The notes under the pieces were generated by a model. That model was given only the letters and a program-made list of their open reading frames with translations. It was not told the origin of the DNA and did not search any database. From contig OZ220465.1 of assembly GCA_965115815.1 (NCBI GenBank), positions 3,348,001 to 3,412,000 on the forward strand: a stretch of DNA of 64,000 nt, written 5' to 3'. Source of the stretch: VXPW01 sp965115815 (GTDB lineage Bacteria > Pseudomonadota > Alphaproteobacteria > TMED109). Below are positions 42,696 through 51,553 of this stretch, in pieces. Numbering within the stretch: the first letter of the stretch is position 1; each line of letters begins with the position of its first letter. The position numbers and the translations under genes were made by a program.

Positions 42696-43769
42696 ATGAT
42701 GCCGTCGACCCCGGCCGGACCCGCCCGCCCGTCGGCCCCCCGGGCGCCGCGCCCGCTCCTCGTGCGGGCGCTCGCCCGGGAACCCACGCCGCGGCGGCCG
42801 CTCTGGATCAACCGCCAGGCGGGACGCTATCTGCCCGAATACCGGGCCCTCCGTCAGCAGTACCGCTTCAAGGAACTGGCCGGCAGCGCCGAACTCGCGG
42901 CCGAGGTCACGCTGCAGCCGCTCCGGCGCTTCTCGCTCGACGCGGCCATCATCTTCGCCGACATCATGAGCCCGCTCCCGGCCCTCGGAATCGACTTCGA
43001 TTTCGATCCCGGACCGGTCGTGACGAACCCGATCCGGAGCGCAGCCGCGGTGGAGGCACTGGCCGGTGCGGATGCGGATCCGGCGGCGGTCGCACCGGAA
43101 GTCATCGAGGCGATCGGCCGGGTCCGCCGGGCGTTGCCGGCCGCCACCGCACTGCTCGGCTTCTGCGGCGCTCCCTGGACTCTCGCCGCGTACCTCGTCG
43201 AGGGCCGGGGCGTTCGGGAGTTCCCCCGTCTCCGCGCGTTCGCCGCAGCCGAACCCCTCGCCCTCTCGCGGCTTCTCGATCTCCTGTCCCGACTGATGGC
43301 CGACTACCTGATCCGTCAGGGCCGGGCCGGCGCCGCCGCCGTGCAGATCTTCGATTCCTGGGCCGGCCTGCTGCCGCGGGCCAGTTGGGATCGGCTGGTC
43401 CGACCCCACCTCGAGGCGATGCTGCAGGCGGTCGGCGCGGCGGGAATCCCGCGCATCCTGTTCGTGAACAACGCCCCGCACCTGGTGGAGGCCTACGCCG
43501 CGCTGCCGGCGGAAGCACTGGCCGTGGACTGGCGGGTCGATCTGCGGGCACTTCAGGACCGCCACGGACACCGGCGCTGCGTGCAGGGCAACCTCGACCC
43601 TGCCATCCTCACGGCCGGCCCCGGGCCGACGCGGGCCGCCGCCGCCGCCCTGCTCGATCAGGTGGGCGCACGGGGCCATATCGTCAATCTGGGCCACGGC
43701 GTGCTCCCGAACACGCCGGTCGAAAGCGTGGCCGCGCTGGTCGAAACGGTGCAGGGAGAGGCGCGCTGA
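42696..43769 (+). CDS. hemE: Uroporphyrinogen decarboxylase
   Basis: HemE removes four carboxyl groups from uroporphyrinogen III to give coproporphyrinogen III. The 357 residues are in the normal range. Markers are the INRQAGRYLPEYRALR signature, DAAIIFADIMSPLPALGIDF with the catalytic Asp, LGFCGAPWTLAAYLVEGRG, IFDSWAGLLPRASWDRLV, GNLDPAILTAGP, and FNLGHG-type GHIVNLGHGVLPNTPVE. MM at 42696/42699 gives two equal starts. Coproporphyrinogen III is the branch point, and the three genes that follow look like the coproporphyrin branch. Confidence 0.97.
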   Translation: MMPSTPAGPARPSAPRAPRPLLVRALAREPTPRRPLWINRQAGRYLPEYRALRQQYRFKELAGSAELAAEVTLQPLRRFSLDAAIIFADIMSPLPALGIDFDFDPGPVVTNPIRSAAAVEALAGADADPAAVAPEVIEAIGRVRRALPAATALLGFCGAPWTLAAYLVEGRGVREFPRLRAFAAAEPLALSRLLDLLSRLMADYLIRQGRAGAAAVQIFDSWAGLLPRASWDRLVRPHLEAMLQAVGAAGIPRILFVNNAPHLVEAYAALPAEALAVDWRVDLRALQDRHGHRRCVQGNLDPAILTAGPGPTRAAAAALLDQVGARGHIVNLGHGVLPNTPVESVAALVETVQGEAR

Positions 43770-43854
43770 CCCACCACCTGCAGCACGGCTGCCCGAGCGC
43801 CGCGGGCCCCCTTCCGGACGCCGGCCGGAGGGGCCGTCCGGGAGGGTGCGTTCC

Positions 43855-44610
43855 GTGACCGGGACCGCCGGGCCGGGAGCACCGTCGGGACCCGAACCCA
43901 TCGACCTCAGCGAAAAGGGACGGCGCGGAACCGCGGCCGTCTCGCTGGACCGCCGCCTGTTCCTGCGGTTCACCGCCTACGGGGGCTGCGCCGACCCCGC
44001 CCCGGTGGCCCGGGCGCTGGCCGGCGGCGGCGTGACCGGGGCACTGTACCTGGAGGTTGGCGACCCGGCGGGCATCGGGATCGTCATCGTGCATGAGGAT
44101 CCCGACTATTTCGTGCACGACCTCCGCGCCCGGCTGAACCGCCCGCCGTTTGCGGACCTGACCCGGAAAGAGGAATTCGAGATGTTCGGCCGTACCTACG
44201 CGATCGGCTACGAATCCGACCTCGAACACGTCCTGTTCACGCGCCCGATCGCCCGGATCACGGATCCCGGCCTGCGGTGGGCCGTCTGGTATCCGCTCCG
44301 GCGGGCCAAGGGCTTCGCCGCGCTGGACGCGAATCGCCAGCGGCAGATCCTGGCCGAACACGGCGCGCTCGGCCACCGTTTCGGATCGGCCGGCCTGGCC
44401 CACGACATCCGGCTGGCCTGCCACGGCCTCGACAAGCACGACAACGACTTCGTCGTCGGCCTGGTGGGCGCGAACCTGCATCCGCTGTCGGCGGTCGTCC
44501 AGGCCATGCGCGGGACGGAACAGACCTCCCGGTACCTCGACCGCCTCGGTCCGTTCTTCGTCGGCCGGGCGGTCTGGCAGGGAGGCGGCCCGGACGGCGG
44601 CGGCGCATGA
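43855..44610 (+). CDS. hemQ: Chlorite dismutase-family protein, putative coproheme decarboxylase
   Basis: The protein has 251 residues from GTG 43855, nine bases after GGGAGGG; a GTG at 43846 is also possible. The second half is typical of the Cld/HemQ fold. LRWAVWYPLRRAKGF holds the conserved Tyr-Pro and Lys of HemQ (Tyr is the radical residue). LAEHGALGHRFG has the proximal haem His in an EHG context. MRGTEQTSRYLDRLGPFFVG is the C-terminal signature. The context (hemE before, coproporphyrin-type ferrochelatase after, ATGA overlap at 44607) argues for coproheme decarboxylation and against chlorite dismutation. The first 45 residues or so are less certain. Confidence 0.8.
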   Translation: MTGTAGPGAPSGPEPIDLSEKGRRGTAAVSLDRRLFLRFTAYGGCADPAPVARALAGGGVTGALYLEVGDPAGIGIVIVHEDPDYFVHDLRARLNRPPFADLTRKEEFEMFGRTYAIGYESDLEHVLFTRPIARITDPGLRWAVWYPLRRAKGFAALDANRQRQILAEHGALGHRFGSAGLAHDIRLACHGLDKHDNDFVVGLVGANLHPLSAVVQAMRGTEQTSRYLDRLGPFFVGRAVWQGGGPDGGGA

Positions 44611-45710
44611 ACCGCTCTCCGTTCGTCGATTCGGCGGCGCGGCGGCATGACGCCCTCCTGATCGTATCCTTCGGCGGCCCGGAGGGCCCGGCGGACATCG
44701 AGCCGTTCCTCGACAACGTGCTCCGCGGACTGCGCATCTCCGACTCGGCCCGACGCAGGATCGCCGACCGGTACGTCCGGTTCGGCGGCGTCAGCCCGAT
44801 CGCCGGCCATACCCGCAGCCTGGTGCGCGCCGTGCGGGACCGGCTCGCCCGCCGCGGCCGGGCGCTGCCGGTCTATCTGGGGAACCGCAACTGGCACCCG
44901 TTCGTGTCGGATACCCTCCGAACCATGGCGCACGACGGGATCGGGCGCGCGGCGGCGTTCGTCACGAGCATGTTCTCTTCGTACAACGGCTGCCGGCGCT
45001 ACCGCGAAGATCTCGCCGCGGCCGCGGCGGGCGTCGAACCCGCACCGGTGATCGACCGCCTGCGCTACGGGTACAACCATCCGGGCTTCGTCGCCGCGGT
45101 CGCCGATCGGGTGCGCGCCGCGATCGCCACGATTCCGGCGCCGCGGCAGGCCCGGGCGCCGATCCTGTTTTCCGCGCACAGCCTGCCGGCGCCGGCTGCC
45201 CGGAACGCTCCGTATGTGGCGCAGCTGCGGGAGGCCTGCCGCCTCGTCGGCCGGGCCCTGCAGGACCGCCACCCGCGCCGCTGGCGACTCGTCTACCAGA
45301 GCAACAACGCGCGCTACGGCGGCGAGCCGTGGCTGGGGCCCGACATCGGGGATGCCATCCGGGAGGAACGGGAGCGCGGCGAACGCGACGTCGTCGTCGC
45401 TCCGATCGGCTTCGTCTGCGACCATCTCGAGGTGACCCTCGACCTCGACGAGGAAGCCGCCGCCGCGGCGGCCGAAGCCGGCATCCATTTCGTGCGCGCC
45501 GGGACGGTGGGAACCCATCCGGCGTTCGTCGGGATGATCTGCGACCTTCTGGACGAGCGTTCCGAAGCCGGCGCCGCCCGCCGGGCGCTCGGCCGGCACG
45601 GACCGAGCCACGACTTCTGCCCGTCCAATTGCTGTCCCTCGGGCCGGCCGGGCCCGGCGCAGGACGCGGTCTGCGGAAGTCCGGCGGCGGGGCCGCGCTG
45701 GTTCCGGTGA
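44607..45710 (+). CDS. hemH: Ferrochelatase of coproporphyrin type
   Basis: The 367-residue protein inserts iron into the porphyrin. SFGGPEGPADIEPFLDNVLR is the family start. FVTSMFSSYNGCRRYREDL and VVVAPIGFVCDHLEVTLDLD resemble actinobacterial coproporphyrin ferrochelatases (CpfC), where the protoporphyrin enzymes have different loops. SAHSLP holds the core His motif. The Glu side of the site is in DHLEVTLDLDEEA. The C-terminus has CPSNCCPSG, a Cys cluster that could hold an iron-sulfur cluster as in some CpfC proteins. It overlaps hemQ-like (ATGA) and the FAD oxidase (GTGA), so the three are co-translated. Confidence 0.9.
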   Translation: MNRSPFVDSAARRHDALLIVSFGGPEGPADIEPFLDNVLRGLRISDSARRRIADRYVRFGGVSPIAGHTRSLVRAVRDRLARRGRALPVYLGNRNWHPFVSDTLRTMAHDGIGRAAAFVTSMFSSYNGCRRYREDLAAAAAGVEPAPVIDRLRYGYNHPGFVAAVADRVRAAIATIPAPRQARAPILFSAHSLPAPAARNAPYVAQLREACRLVGRALQDRHPRRWRLVYQSNNARYGGEPWLGPDIGDAIREERERGERDVVVAPIGFVCDHLEVTLDLDEEAAAAAAEAGIHFVRAGTVGTHPAFVGMICDLLDERSEAGAARRALGRHGPSHDFCPSNCCPSGRPGPAQDAVCGSPAAGPRWFR

Positions 45711-47071
45711 GCGGCCGGAATCGTTCCGACGTCGTGGTGGTCGGCGCCGGGCTTGCTGGACTCGCCGCCGCCCTCCACCTGCAGGACCGCGGGGCGCGCG
45801 TCCGGGTGCTCGAAGCCCGGGACCATGTGGGCGGCCGGGTGCATTCGATGCGGCGCCCCGGCCACACGCAGGAGGCGGGCGGCACCTACATCGGCGCCGG
45901 CTACGACCGGGTGGCCGCGGTCTGTGCGCGGGCGGGCATCCCGTGGGTGGACGTCACCCCCATGCTGGCGTTCTTCCGGGAACAGGATCTGGTGCTAGAC
46001 GGTGAACTGATCCGGCAATCCGACTGGCCGGAACACCCGCGGAACCCCTTCCCCGAGCCGTACCGGACCGCGATGCCCTGGACGCTGCACCGGACGCTGG
46101 CGATGCGGCACAATCCGCTGCCGGCGCCGGAACGCTGGCTCGATCCGGCCTTCGCCGTCCACGACGTGTCCGTGCGGTCGTGGCTGACCGGGCTGGGACT
46201 GGACGAGGCCGCGGTGCGGCTGGCCTACGACCTGAACCCGGGTTTCGGCGACCACGCCGGCGACATCTCGACCCTGCTGCTGTTTTTCCGGGCGGCCTTT
46301 TCCGCCGCCCAGCGACGCACGGCGCCGGACGGAGCGCCGGGCTACACGGTTCGGGGCGGCGTGCAGCGGATTCCGGAAGCGCTGGCCGATCTTCTCGACG
46401 AGGAAGTGCGCTTCGGCCGAAGCGTCACGGCCATCGCCGCCGACCGGTCCGGAGTGGAGGTCCGCTGCACGAACGGCGAAACCCATGCGGCGGCCCATGT
46501 CGTCTGCGCCCTGCCGGTCGGGGTACTGCGTCACGTCGCGTTCGATCCCCCCCTGTCCGGCCGCCAAGCGGAAGCCGTGCGGTGCCTCCGGTCCCAGCCG
46601 GTCACGCAGATGTACTTCGCGCACCGATCTCCCTTCTGGAAGGAGGACGGGCACGCCGCGAGTCTCTTCACGGACGGCCCGGCCGGCATGTTCGCAGCCG
46701 CGCGCAACGGGACCGATCCCGAGGAAGTGACCGGCTTCACGGCGTGGATCATGGGTCCCCGTGCCAGGATGCTCGATGCGCTGGACGAGACTTCCGCCGC
46801 CAACGCGGTCCTGAGCGCCGTCGGCGCGGCGAGACCGGCCGCGAGAGGCAAGCTCGACTATCTCGACACCAAAGCTTGGGGACGGGATCCCTGCGCCCGG
46901 GGCGCCTGGACCTATTTCCGGCCGGGGCAGGTCAGCCGGCTGGCGGCGGCCCTCGGCCAGCCGCACGGCCGCGTCTTCTTCAGCGGCGAGCAGGTGGCGC
47001 GCTCGTGCCGGGGCATGGAAGGCGCGATGGAATCCGGGGAGGACGCCGCGAGGGACGTCCTGTCCGCCTGA
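45707..47071 (+). CDS. FAD-dependent amine oxidase, putative coproporphyrinogen III oxidase
   Basis: A 454-residue flavoprotein starts with GTG overlapping the ferrochelatase stop. The FAD-binding fold is clear: VVVVGAGLAGLAAALHLQDR, VLEARDHVGGRVHSM, and at the end GRVFFSGEQVARSCRGMEGA. The middle (SWLTGLGLDEAAVRLAYDLN, DISTLLLFFRAAFSAAQRR) is as in monoamine-oxidase/phytoene-desaturase-type enzymes. CgoX/HemY, the oxygen-dependent oxidase of coproporphyrinogen III, belongs to this superfamily. Co-translation with the ferrochelatase makes that role likely here, but the sequence alone would equally fit a general amine oxidase. The exact reaction is inference. Confidence 0.72.
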   Translation: MSGRNRSDVVVVGAGLAGLAAALHLQDRGARVRVLEARDHVGGRVHSMRRPGHTQEAGGTYIGAGYDRVAAVCARAGIPWVDVTPMLAFFREQDLVLDGELIRQSDWPEHPRNPFPEPYRTAMPWTLHRTLAMRHNPLPAPERWLDPAFAVHDVSVRSWLTGLGLDEAAVRLAYDLNPGFGDHAGDISTLLLFFRAAFSAAQRRTAPDGAPGYTVRGGVQRIPEALADLLDEEVRFGRSVTAIAADRSGVEVRCTNGETHAAAHVVCALPVGVLRHVAFDPPLSGRQAEAVRCLRSQPVTQMYFAHRSPFWKEDGHAASLFTDGPAGMFAAARNGTDPEEVTGFTAWIMGPRARMLDALDETSAANAVLSAVGAARPAARGKLDYLDTKAWGRDPCARGAWTYFRPGQVSRLAAALGQPHGRVFFSGEQVARSCRGMEGAMESGEDAARDVLSA

Positions 47072-48230
47072 AACAGGTCGGCCACGGACCGGTCCGGCGT
47101 CCGAACCCGCCGCTGCGGTCGAAAGGCCCGGGCCCGGGCGCCGGTCGGGGCCCGCGGCTCCCACCGGCAGGAAACGGCGCCCACGCCCGGCGCGGGCCGG
47201 CACGACCGGCGGCCCGGGGCCGTCCGGATTGCCTTCTGGGACCCGACAGGCTCCCGGCCTGTCCGCTTCGGCACCGGCAGGCACGAAGCACAGGCCGGAC
47301 CGCAACCCGGGACAGGGTTCGCGCAGGGAACGCCGGACCTGCGGACCCAAGGGCGTCGTGGCCCGGGAAGGCAGAAGCTGGGGTTGTCGGAAGCAGGGTC
47401 AGCGTGGCGGGAAACAGGAACGGAGCAGACGCATGCGCGCATTGCCCGGACCGCCGCCGCGACCTCGTGCCGGCCGATGCGGCGGGATCTTCGGGATCTC
47501 CGGACATGATGCTGCGCCGCCCCGTTCGACTGCGCCTTCCCCTGCTGCCGGACCCCGCCGCAGTGGGTTCAGGGTACCGCCGGGATGACGTCGAGGGCAT
47601 CCGGTGTGCGCGCTCAGCCGCAGTGCCGGATGCAGCGAGGGCCAGTCCCCGGAACACGGGTTCGCGGCAGGCGAACGGCACCCCCAGCGTGTCGAGCGGC
47701 AGGCTCTTGCCGAAGCGGCGCGGGCGGGACCGGAAATCATGGTCGCCCTGCTCGACCGGGCTCCGCATGACGGCGGCGGCATCGATCTCTCCTTCCGCGA
47801 CACCGGAACAGGCGGTCGGATCGGCCGACGGAGCGCGCGGGACGTCCCCCTGTCGTGCCTGCGGTGTCCGGAACCGTCGCGCTGAACACCAGACCGCGCC
47901 ATCCGCCAGCCGACGCATGGGCAAGGAACGGATCCGGTCGACCCTGTCGGCACCGGGCGTCGCGAGATCCTTCGCGTTGCAGGCCGGTCGACCCCGGTGC
48001 GCACCGATGCGTTGCCGGTCACTCGGAACGTCCGGGCGCGACGGAAGGCGCAGCCGTCCTCCGAAATCCGCAAGAGTGGGGACCGTGGATTCGCAACCGT
48101 CATGCGAACACTGTGTCCGACGATCGGAAGTCTGCATGGGGATGAGGCCATGACCTTGCATGAAAAAGTCCATTCTGGTATAGAGAGCAGCAGTTGCCCT
48201 TTTCGGTTCCGGTAGCGGGGGGAAGCAGCC
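47072..48230. other. Gap between the haem cluster and the first TonB receptor
   Basis: Apart from the ATPase fragment listed next, no gene is recognisable. The last 150 bases are AT-richer (CATGAAAAAG, CATTCTGGTATAGAG at 48159-48186). A -10-like TATAGA box lies near 48178, upstream of the GTG at 48231, so the receptor promoter is probably here. Confidence 0.45.
47640..47790 (-). pseudogene. AAA-ATPase-like / PD-(D/E)XK family protein fragment
   Basis: The frame reads RSRPRRFGKSLPLDTLGVPF and REPVFRGLALAAS. This matches the Walker A neighbourhood of the AAA-ATPase-like family (SRPRRFGKSL, then a FEGR.ELFEGL-type segment) that is normally fused to a PD-(D/E)XK nuclease domain. Only some 45 residues are recognisable and no longer open frame surrounds them. 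It is a short relic. Confidence 0.6.
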
Positions 48231-50771
48231 GTGACGGGATTTCGCCTTGTTTGTTGCTCCGTATCGCTTGCAGTGCTGAGTGCAGCAATACCAGTACAGG
48301 CCCAGGAGGAAGGAGATCGTCCGGATGGGCCGAATACCCTGACTTTGGACGACATCGTCGTGGTGGGCTCGCGCGTTCGAGGAGTTGCGGCGGAAGACCT
48401 GTCGGTTCCGGTGGATGTCCACGACGCCCAGGAACTGGGCCGGGCCCACTCGGAAGACTTGGCCGTGACCTTGCAGAAGACCGCTCCCTCGTTCAACTCG
48501 AAGCGCAATGCGCTTGGCGATGGCGGTCTGTTCCATACGGCCACCCTGCGCGGCATGAGTCCCGACCACACCCTGCTGCTGGTCAACGGCAAACGGCGGC
48601 ACAGCATCTCCTTCCCGCGCCCGCTGGATGCCGCCGGACAGGGCACCACGGGCGCCGACCTGCGGACCATCCCGCTTGCCGCGATCGAACGCATCGAGGT
48701 GCTGCGGGACGGTGCGGCGACCCAGTACGGATCCGACGCCATCGGCGGCGTCATCAACATCGTGCTCAAGGAAACCCCCTACGACTCGACGCTCCACCTG
48801 AAATCCGGCATCACGGACGAGGGCGACGGGCAGCAGGTCGGCGCGTCGGTCGGGATCGGATTGCCCCTGGGAGCCGAGGGGAGCATCAATGTCACGACCG
48901 AATTCTTCGACCAGGATCGCATCGACCGGGCCTTCGAGACCGGCGCGCTGGATCCCCAAGGCCCGAACCCTCCGGGGGTTCGCCGGAAGTCGGTGCTGGG
49001 AGAGCCCGAGCACGATCTCAAGAGTCTGTTCGTCAATGCCGTGGCCCGGCTCGACACCGGCGGCGAACTCTACGCATTCGGCGGCCTGTCGTCCCGAAAC
49101 GGCAAGAGCAGCGGTGCCTGGCGAGACCCCGTCTGGGCGTCGGACCGGATGGTGGCTCCGGTACACCCCGACGGCTTCCTTCCGTTCGAGGTCTCGGTCT
49201 CCGAAGATCAGGCGATCAGCATCGGTTTCCGGTCCCGGCTCGGAAACTGGAACTACGATGCCAGCGCGAGCCATGGAGTGAACGAGTTCGATTTCGGCGC
49301 CACCGACAGCATCAACGCGTCGTGGGCGGCGAGCTGGCTCAAGAGGGAGCTCGAGTCGCGGGATCTCTCGGAAATCACGCCGCGCGAAGTCGCGCTCAAT
49401 GCCGGCCCGAGATCCGGCGACAGCGGTGGGACGAGACTGAGCCACTACCTGCTGGATTTCGATATCTCGGGGCCCATCGGCGACACCAGCGAGGCGGCGC
49501 TAGGCGCAGAGTTTCGCGATGAACGTTTCCGCATGCGCGCCGGTGACGAGGCGTCCTGGATCTGCGGTACCCCGGACCATCCGGGCGATGAGGCCCCGGC
49601 AGTCACACTGGTCGACGGAGCCGTCGGCCAAGCGGACTCCCTAGCGAGGTGCGGCCATCAGGGATATCCCGGCTATTCCCCCACCAATGCGCGGTTCGGT
49701 GCAAGGGACCGGTCCAGTCATGCATTGTGGGCGGACCTGCGGCACGATGTGTCCCTGAACTGGAATGTCGAAGGTGCTGCCCGATACGAGCGTCACGACG
49801 GAGCGGGAGACAGCCTGACCGGCATGGTGGGCAGCCGGTATCGCGTCGGGCCGGAGCTCTCTTTCCGAACCACCGCATCCACGGGATTTCGAGCACCCAG
49901 CCTTCCGCAGCTGGGCTTCAACACCATTGTGTTCGGAGGCGGGGATGCGGAAGAAGGGGGGCTTTCCGTGACGGCCCACTTGGAGGACGGTGCCGCGCGT
50001 GAGTTCTTCGGCTTCGGTCCCGAAACCCTGGGGCACGAGGATTCCCGAAGCCTCAGCGCGGGGCTGGCATGGAAACCGAAGACCGGGCTTTCGCTGTCCG
50101 CCGATGTGTATCTCGTAGATCTCGAGGACCGCATCACACTGGTCAAGCGAACGCCGGACTGCAACGGCATGCACCAGGACCAATGCGACAAGCTGCTTGC
50201 CGAGCGCCAGTTGCCCAGGATCACGGACATTCAGTTCTTCGACAATGCCGTCGACACGCGAACCACCGGTCTGGACATCGTTGCCCGGCACAACCGTGAA
50301 TTCGCGGGAGGCGACCTGACGCTGACCGGTGCCCTGCATTTCAACCGCACCAAGATCACGGCTGCTGATGACGGGGTTTCGGATCCGACACGATCCTTCA
50401 TCGAGTACGGAAACCCCCGTCAGCGGTACCGCGTCCACGCAAGCTGGACCGATCGCGATCTCATCGACCTCGACGTCGGCGTCCATTATTTCGGCAAGGC
50501 CGCGCCGCAGTGGTTGAGTTTCGGACCCGAATGCCCGGGGGAAATCAGCCCTGCGTGGATCACGGACGCATCTGTCGGTTTCCGTGTCGGTGACGATGTC
50601 CGAATCACGGTGGGCGCAAGCAACCTGCTGGACGAGTATCCCGACGAAGTGGGCACGGCCTGCAAGGAGACCCTGAATGCCACGCTGGGGTGGGGAATCC
50701 GGTACAACCCCGACACGTCGTACGGGCTGTCCGGGCGGATTTGGTACACGCGTCTCGACATCGCATTCTGA
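48231..50771 (+). CDS. TonB-dependent outer-membrane receptor
   Basis: An 846-residue protein starts with GTG at 48231 after GGGGGGAAG. Residues 1-24 form a signal peptide ending VQAQEE. A TonB-box-like DDIVVVGSRV follows. The plug domain (about 40-170) contains ATLRGMSPDHTLLLVNGKRR and EVLRDGAATQYGSDAIGGVI. The rest is a 22-strand barrel type, ending GRIWYTRLDIAF with the terminal aromatic residue. Several Cys pairs in outer loops (DWICGTP-type and CPGE) suggest disulfides. The ligand cannot be told from sequence. It is similar to the receptor at 51554-54097 and convergent with it. Confidence 0.95.
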   Translation: MTGFRLVCCSVSLAVLSAAIPVQAQEEGDRPDGPNTLTLDDIVVVGSRVRGVAAEDLSVPVDVHDAQELGRAHSEDLAVTLQKTAPSFNSKRNALGDGGLFHTATLRGMSPDHTLLLVNGKRRHSISFPRPLDAAGQGTTGADLRTIPLAAIERIEVLRDGAATQYGSDAIGGVINIVLKETPYDSTLHLKSGITDEGDGQQVGASVGIGLPLGAEGSINVTTEFFDQDRIDRAFETGALDPQGPNPPGVRRKSVLGEPEHDLKSLFVNAVARLDTGGELYAFGGLSSRNGKSSGAWRDPVWASDRMVAPVHPDGFLPFEVSVSEDQAISIGFRSRLGNWNYDASASHGVNEFDFGATDSINASWAASWLKRELESRDLSEITPREVALNAGPRSGDSGGTRLSHYLLDFDISGPIGDTSEAALGAEFRDERFRMRAGDEASWICGTPDHPGDEAPAVTLVDGAVGQADSLARCGHQGYPGYSPTNARFGARDRSSHALWADLRHDVSLNWNVEGAARYERHDGAGDSLTGMVGSRYRVGPELSFRTTASTGFRAPSLPQLGFNTIVFGGGDAEEGGLSVTAHLEDGAAREFFGFGPETLGHEDSRSLSAGLAWKPKTGLSLSADVYLVDLEDRITLVKRTPDCNGMHQDQCDKLLAERQLPRITDIQFFDNAVDTRTTGLDIVARHNREFAGGDLTLTGALHFNRTKITAADDGVSDPTRSFIEYGNPRQRYRVHASWTDRDLIDLDVGVHYFGKAAPQWLSFGPECPGEISPAWITDASVGFRVGDDVRITVGASNLLDEYPDEVGTACKETLNATLGWGIRYNPDTSYGLSGRIWYTRLDIAF

Positions 50772-51553
50772 TCACGGCCTTCGGCAGGTTCGCAGGATCT
50801 GTCGCCGGCGACGCGTCACGGTTGCCGGATCCGCTCCCCCCCCTCTGGTCGGGAGACGGGGGTACGCAGGTGATTCTCGCCCGAGGAAGAACATGGGCGG
50901 GCAGCAAGCCATTCCTGCCCCTGCCCCACTCCCATGAATCTTGATCGCTCACCCCATCGGGCATGCCGCTGAACATGGAGGGTCCGTCCGCCCAGGATCG
51001 TGCGCGACAAGGCCTCAGTCCGATATGCTACGTGTGACTCTCGCCGCGATGGGGACTACGGACGCGGAAGCGGTACGAATCGGGAGGATTGCAGGCCAGC
51101 GTCCGATCGCGACCGGATCGCCGACTTCCCTCCCGTCCCTCCAACCCTGCCTGCGCCCCAGCCGTTCCTGGGCCGAGAGCCGGTTCAGGCCTTGCCTGGA
51201 CGCCGGATCGAGTCCCCCGCGTTGCGGTCAGGCAGCGCGAGAGGCCGTCGAGAATGTGGTCCGACGTTGGCGTTGGCCGGTGAATCCAGCATGGTTCCGA
51301 GGGCGAAACGATCTGATTGCACTGCAGCACGGAATTCCAGCATCGCCGGAAGCACGGGCACATCAAGGCCGCGCCGACAGGATTCGCCATCAAGGGCCGA
51401 CCGCGAACCGGTGATCAGCCGGGGATCCGGTTTCCCGGCCATTGCGCCGATGACTCCCCGAGGAATCCGTCCGGTACCTTCCGGATCAAACCCCGGGCGA
51501 GATGAGCGTACCGGATGGCGTCCGAACCCGCGTGGGCCCGGATCCGGCGGCGA
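50772..51553. other. Gap between the two convergent receptors
   Basis: No recognisable gene. A stretch at 51056-51115 resembles 28913-28970. The frames here have poor coding character. Termination signals for both receptors are expected, but no clear stem followed by T residues is visible. Confidence 0.4.

Noticed and set aside
43855..44610. A true chlorite dismutase for perchlorate respiration
   Set aside because: The gene is co-translated with a ferrochelatase and follows hemE, the Tyr-Pro/Lys region fits HemQ, and there are no perchlorate reductase genes.
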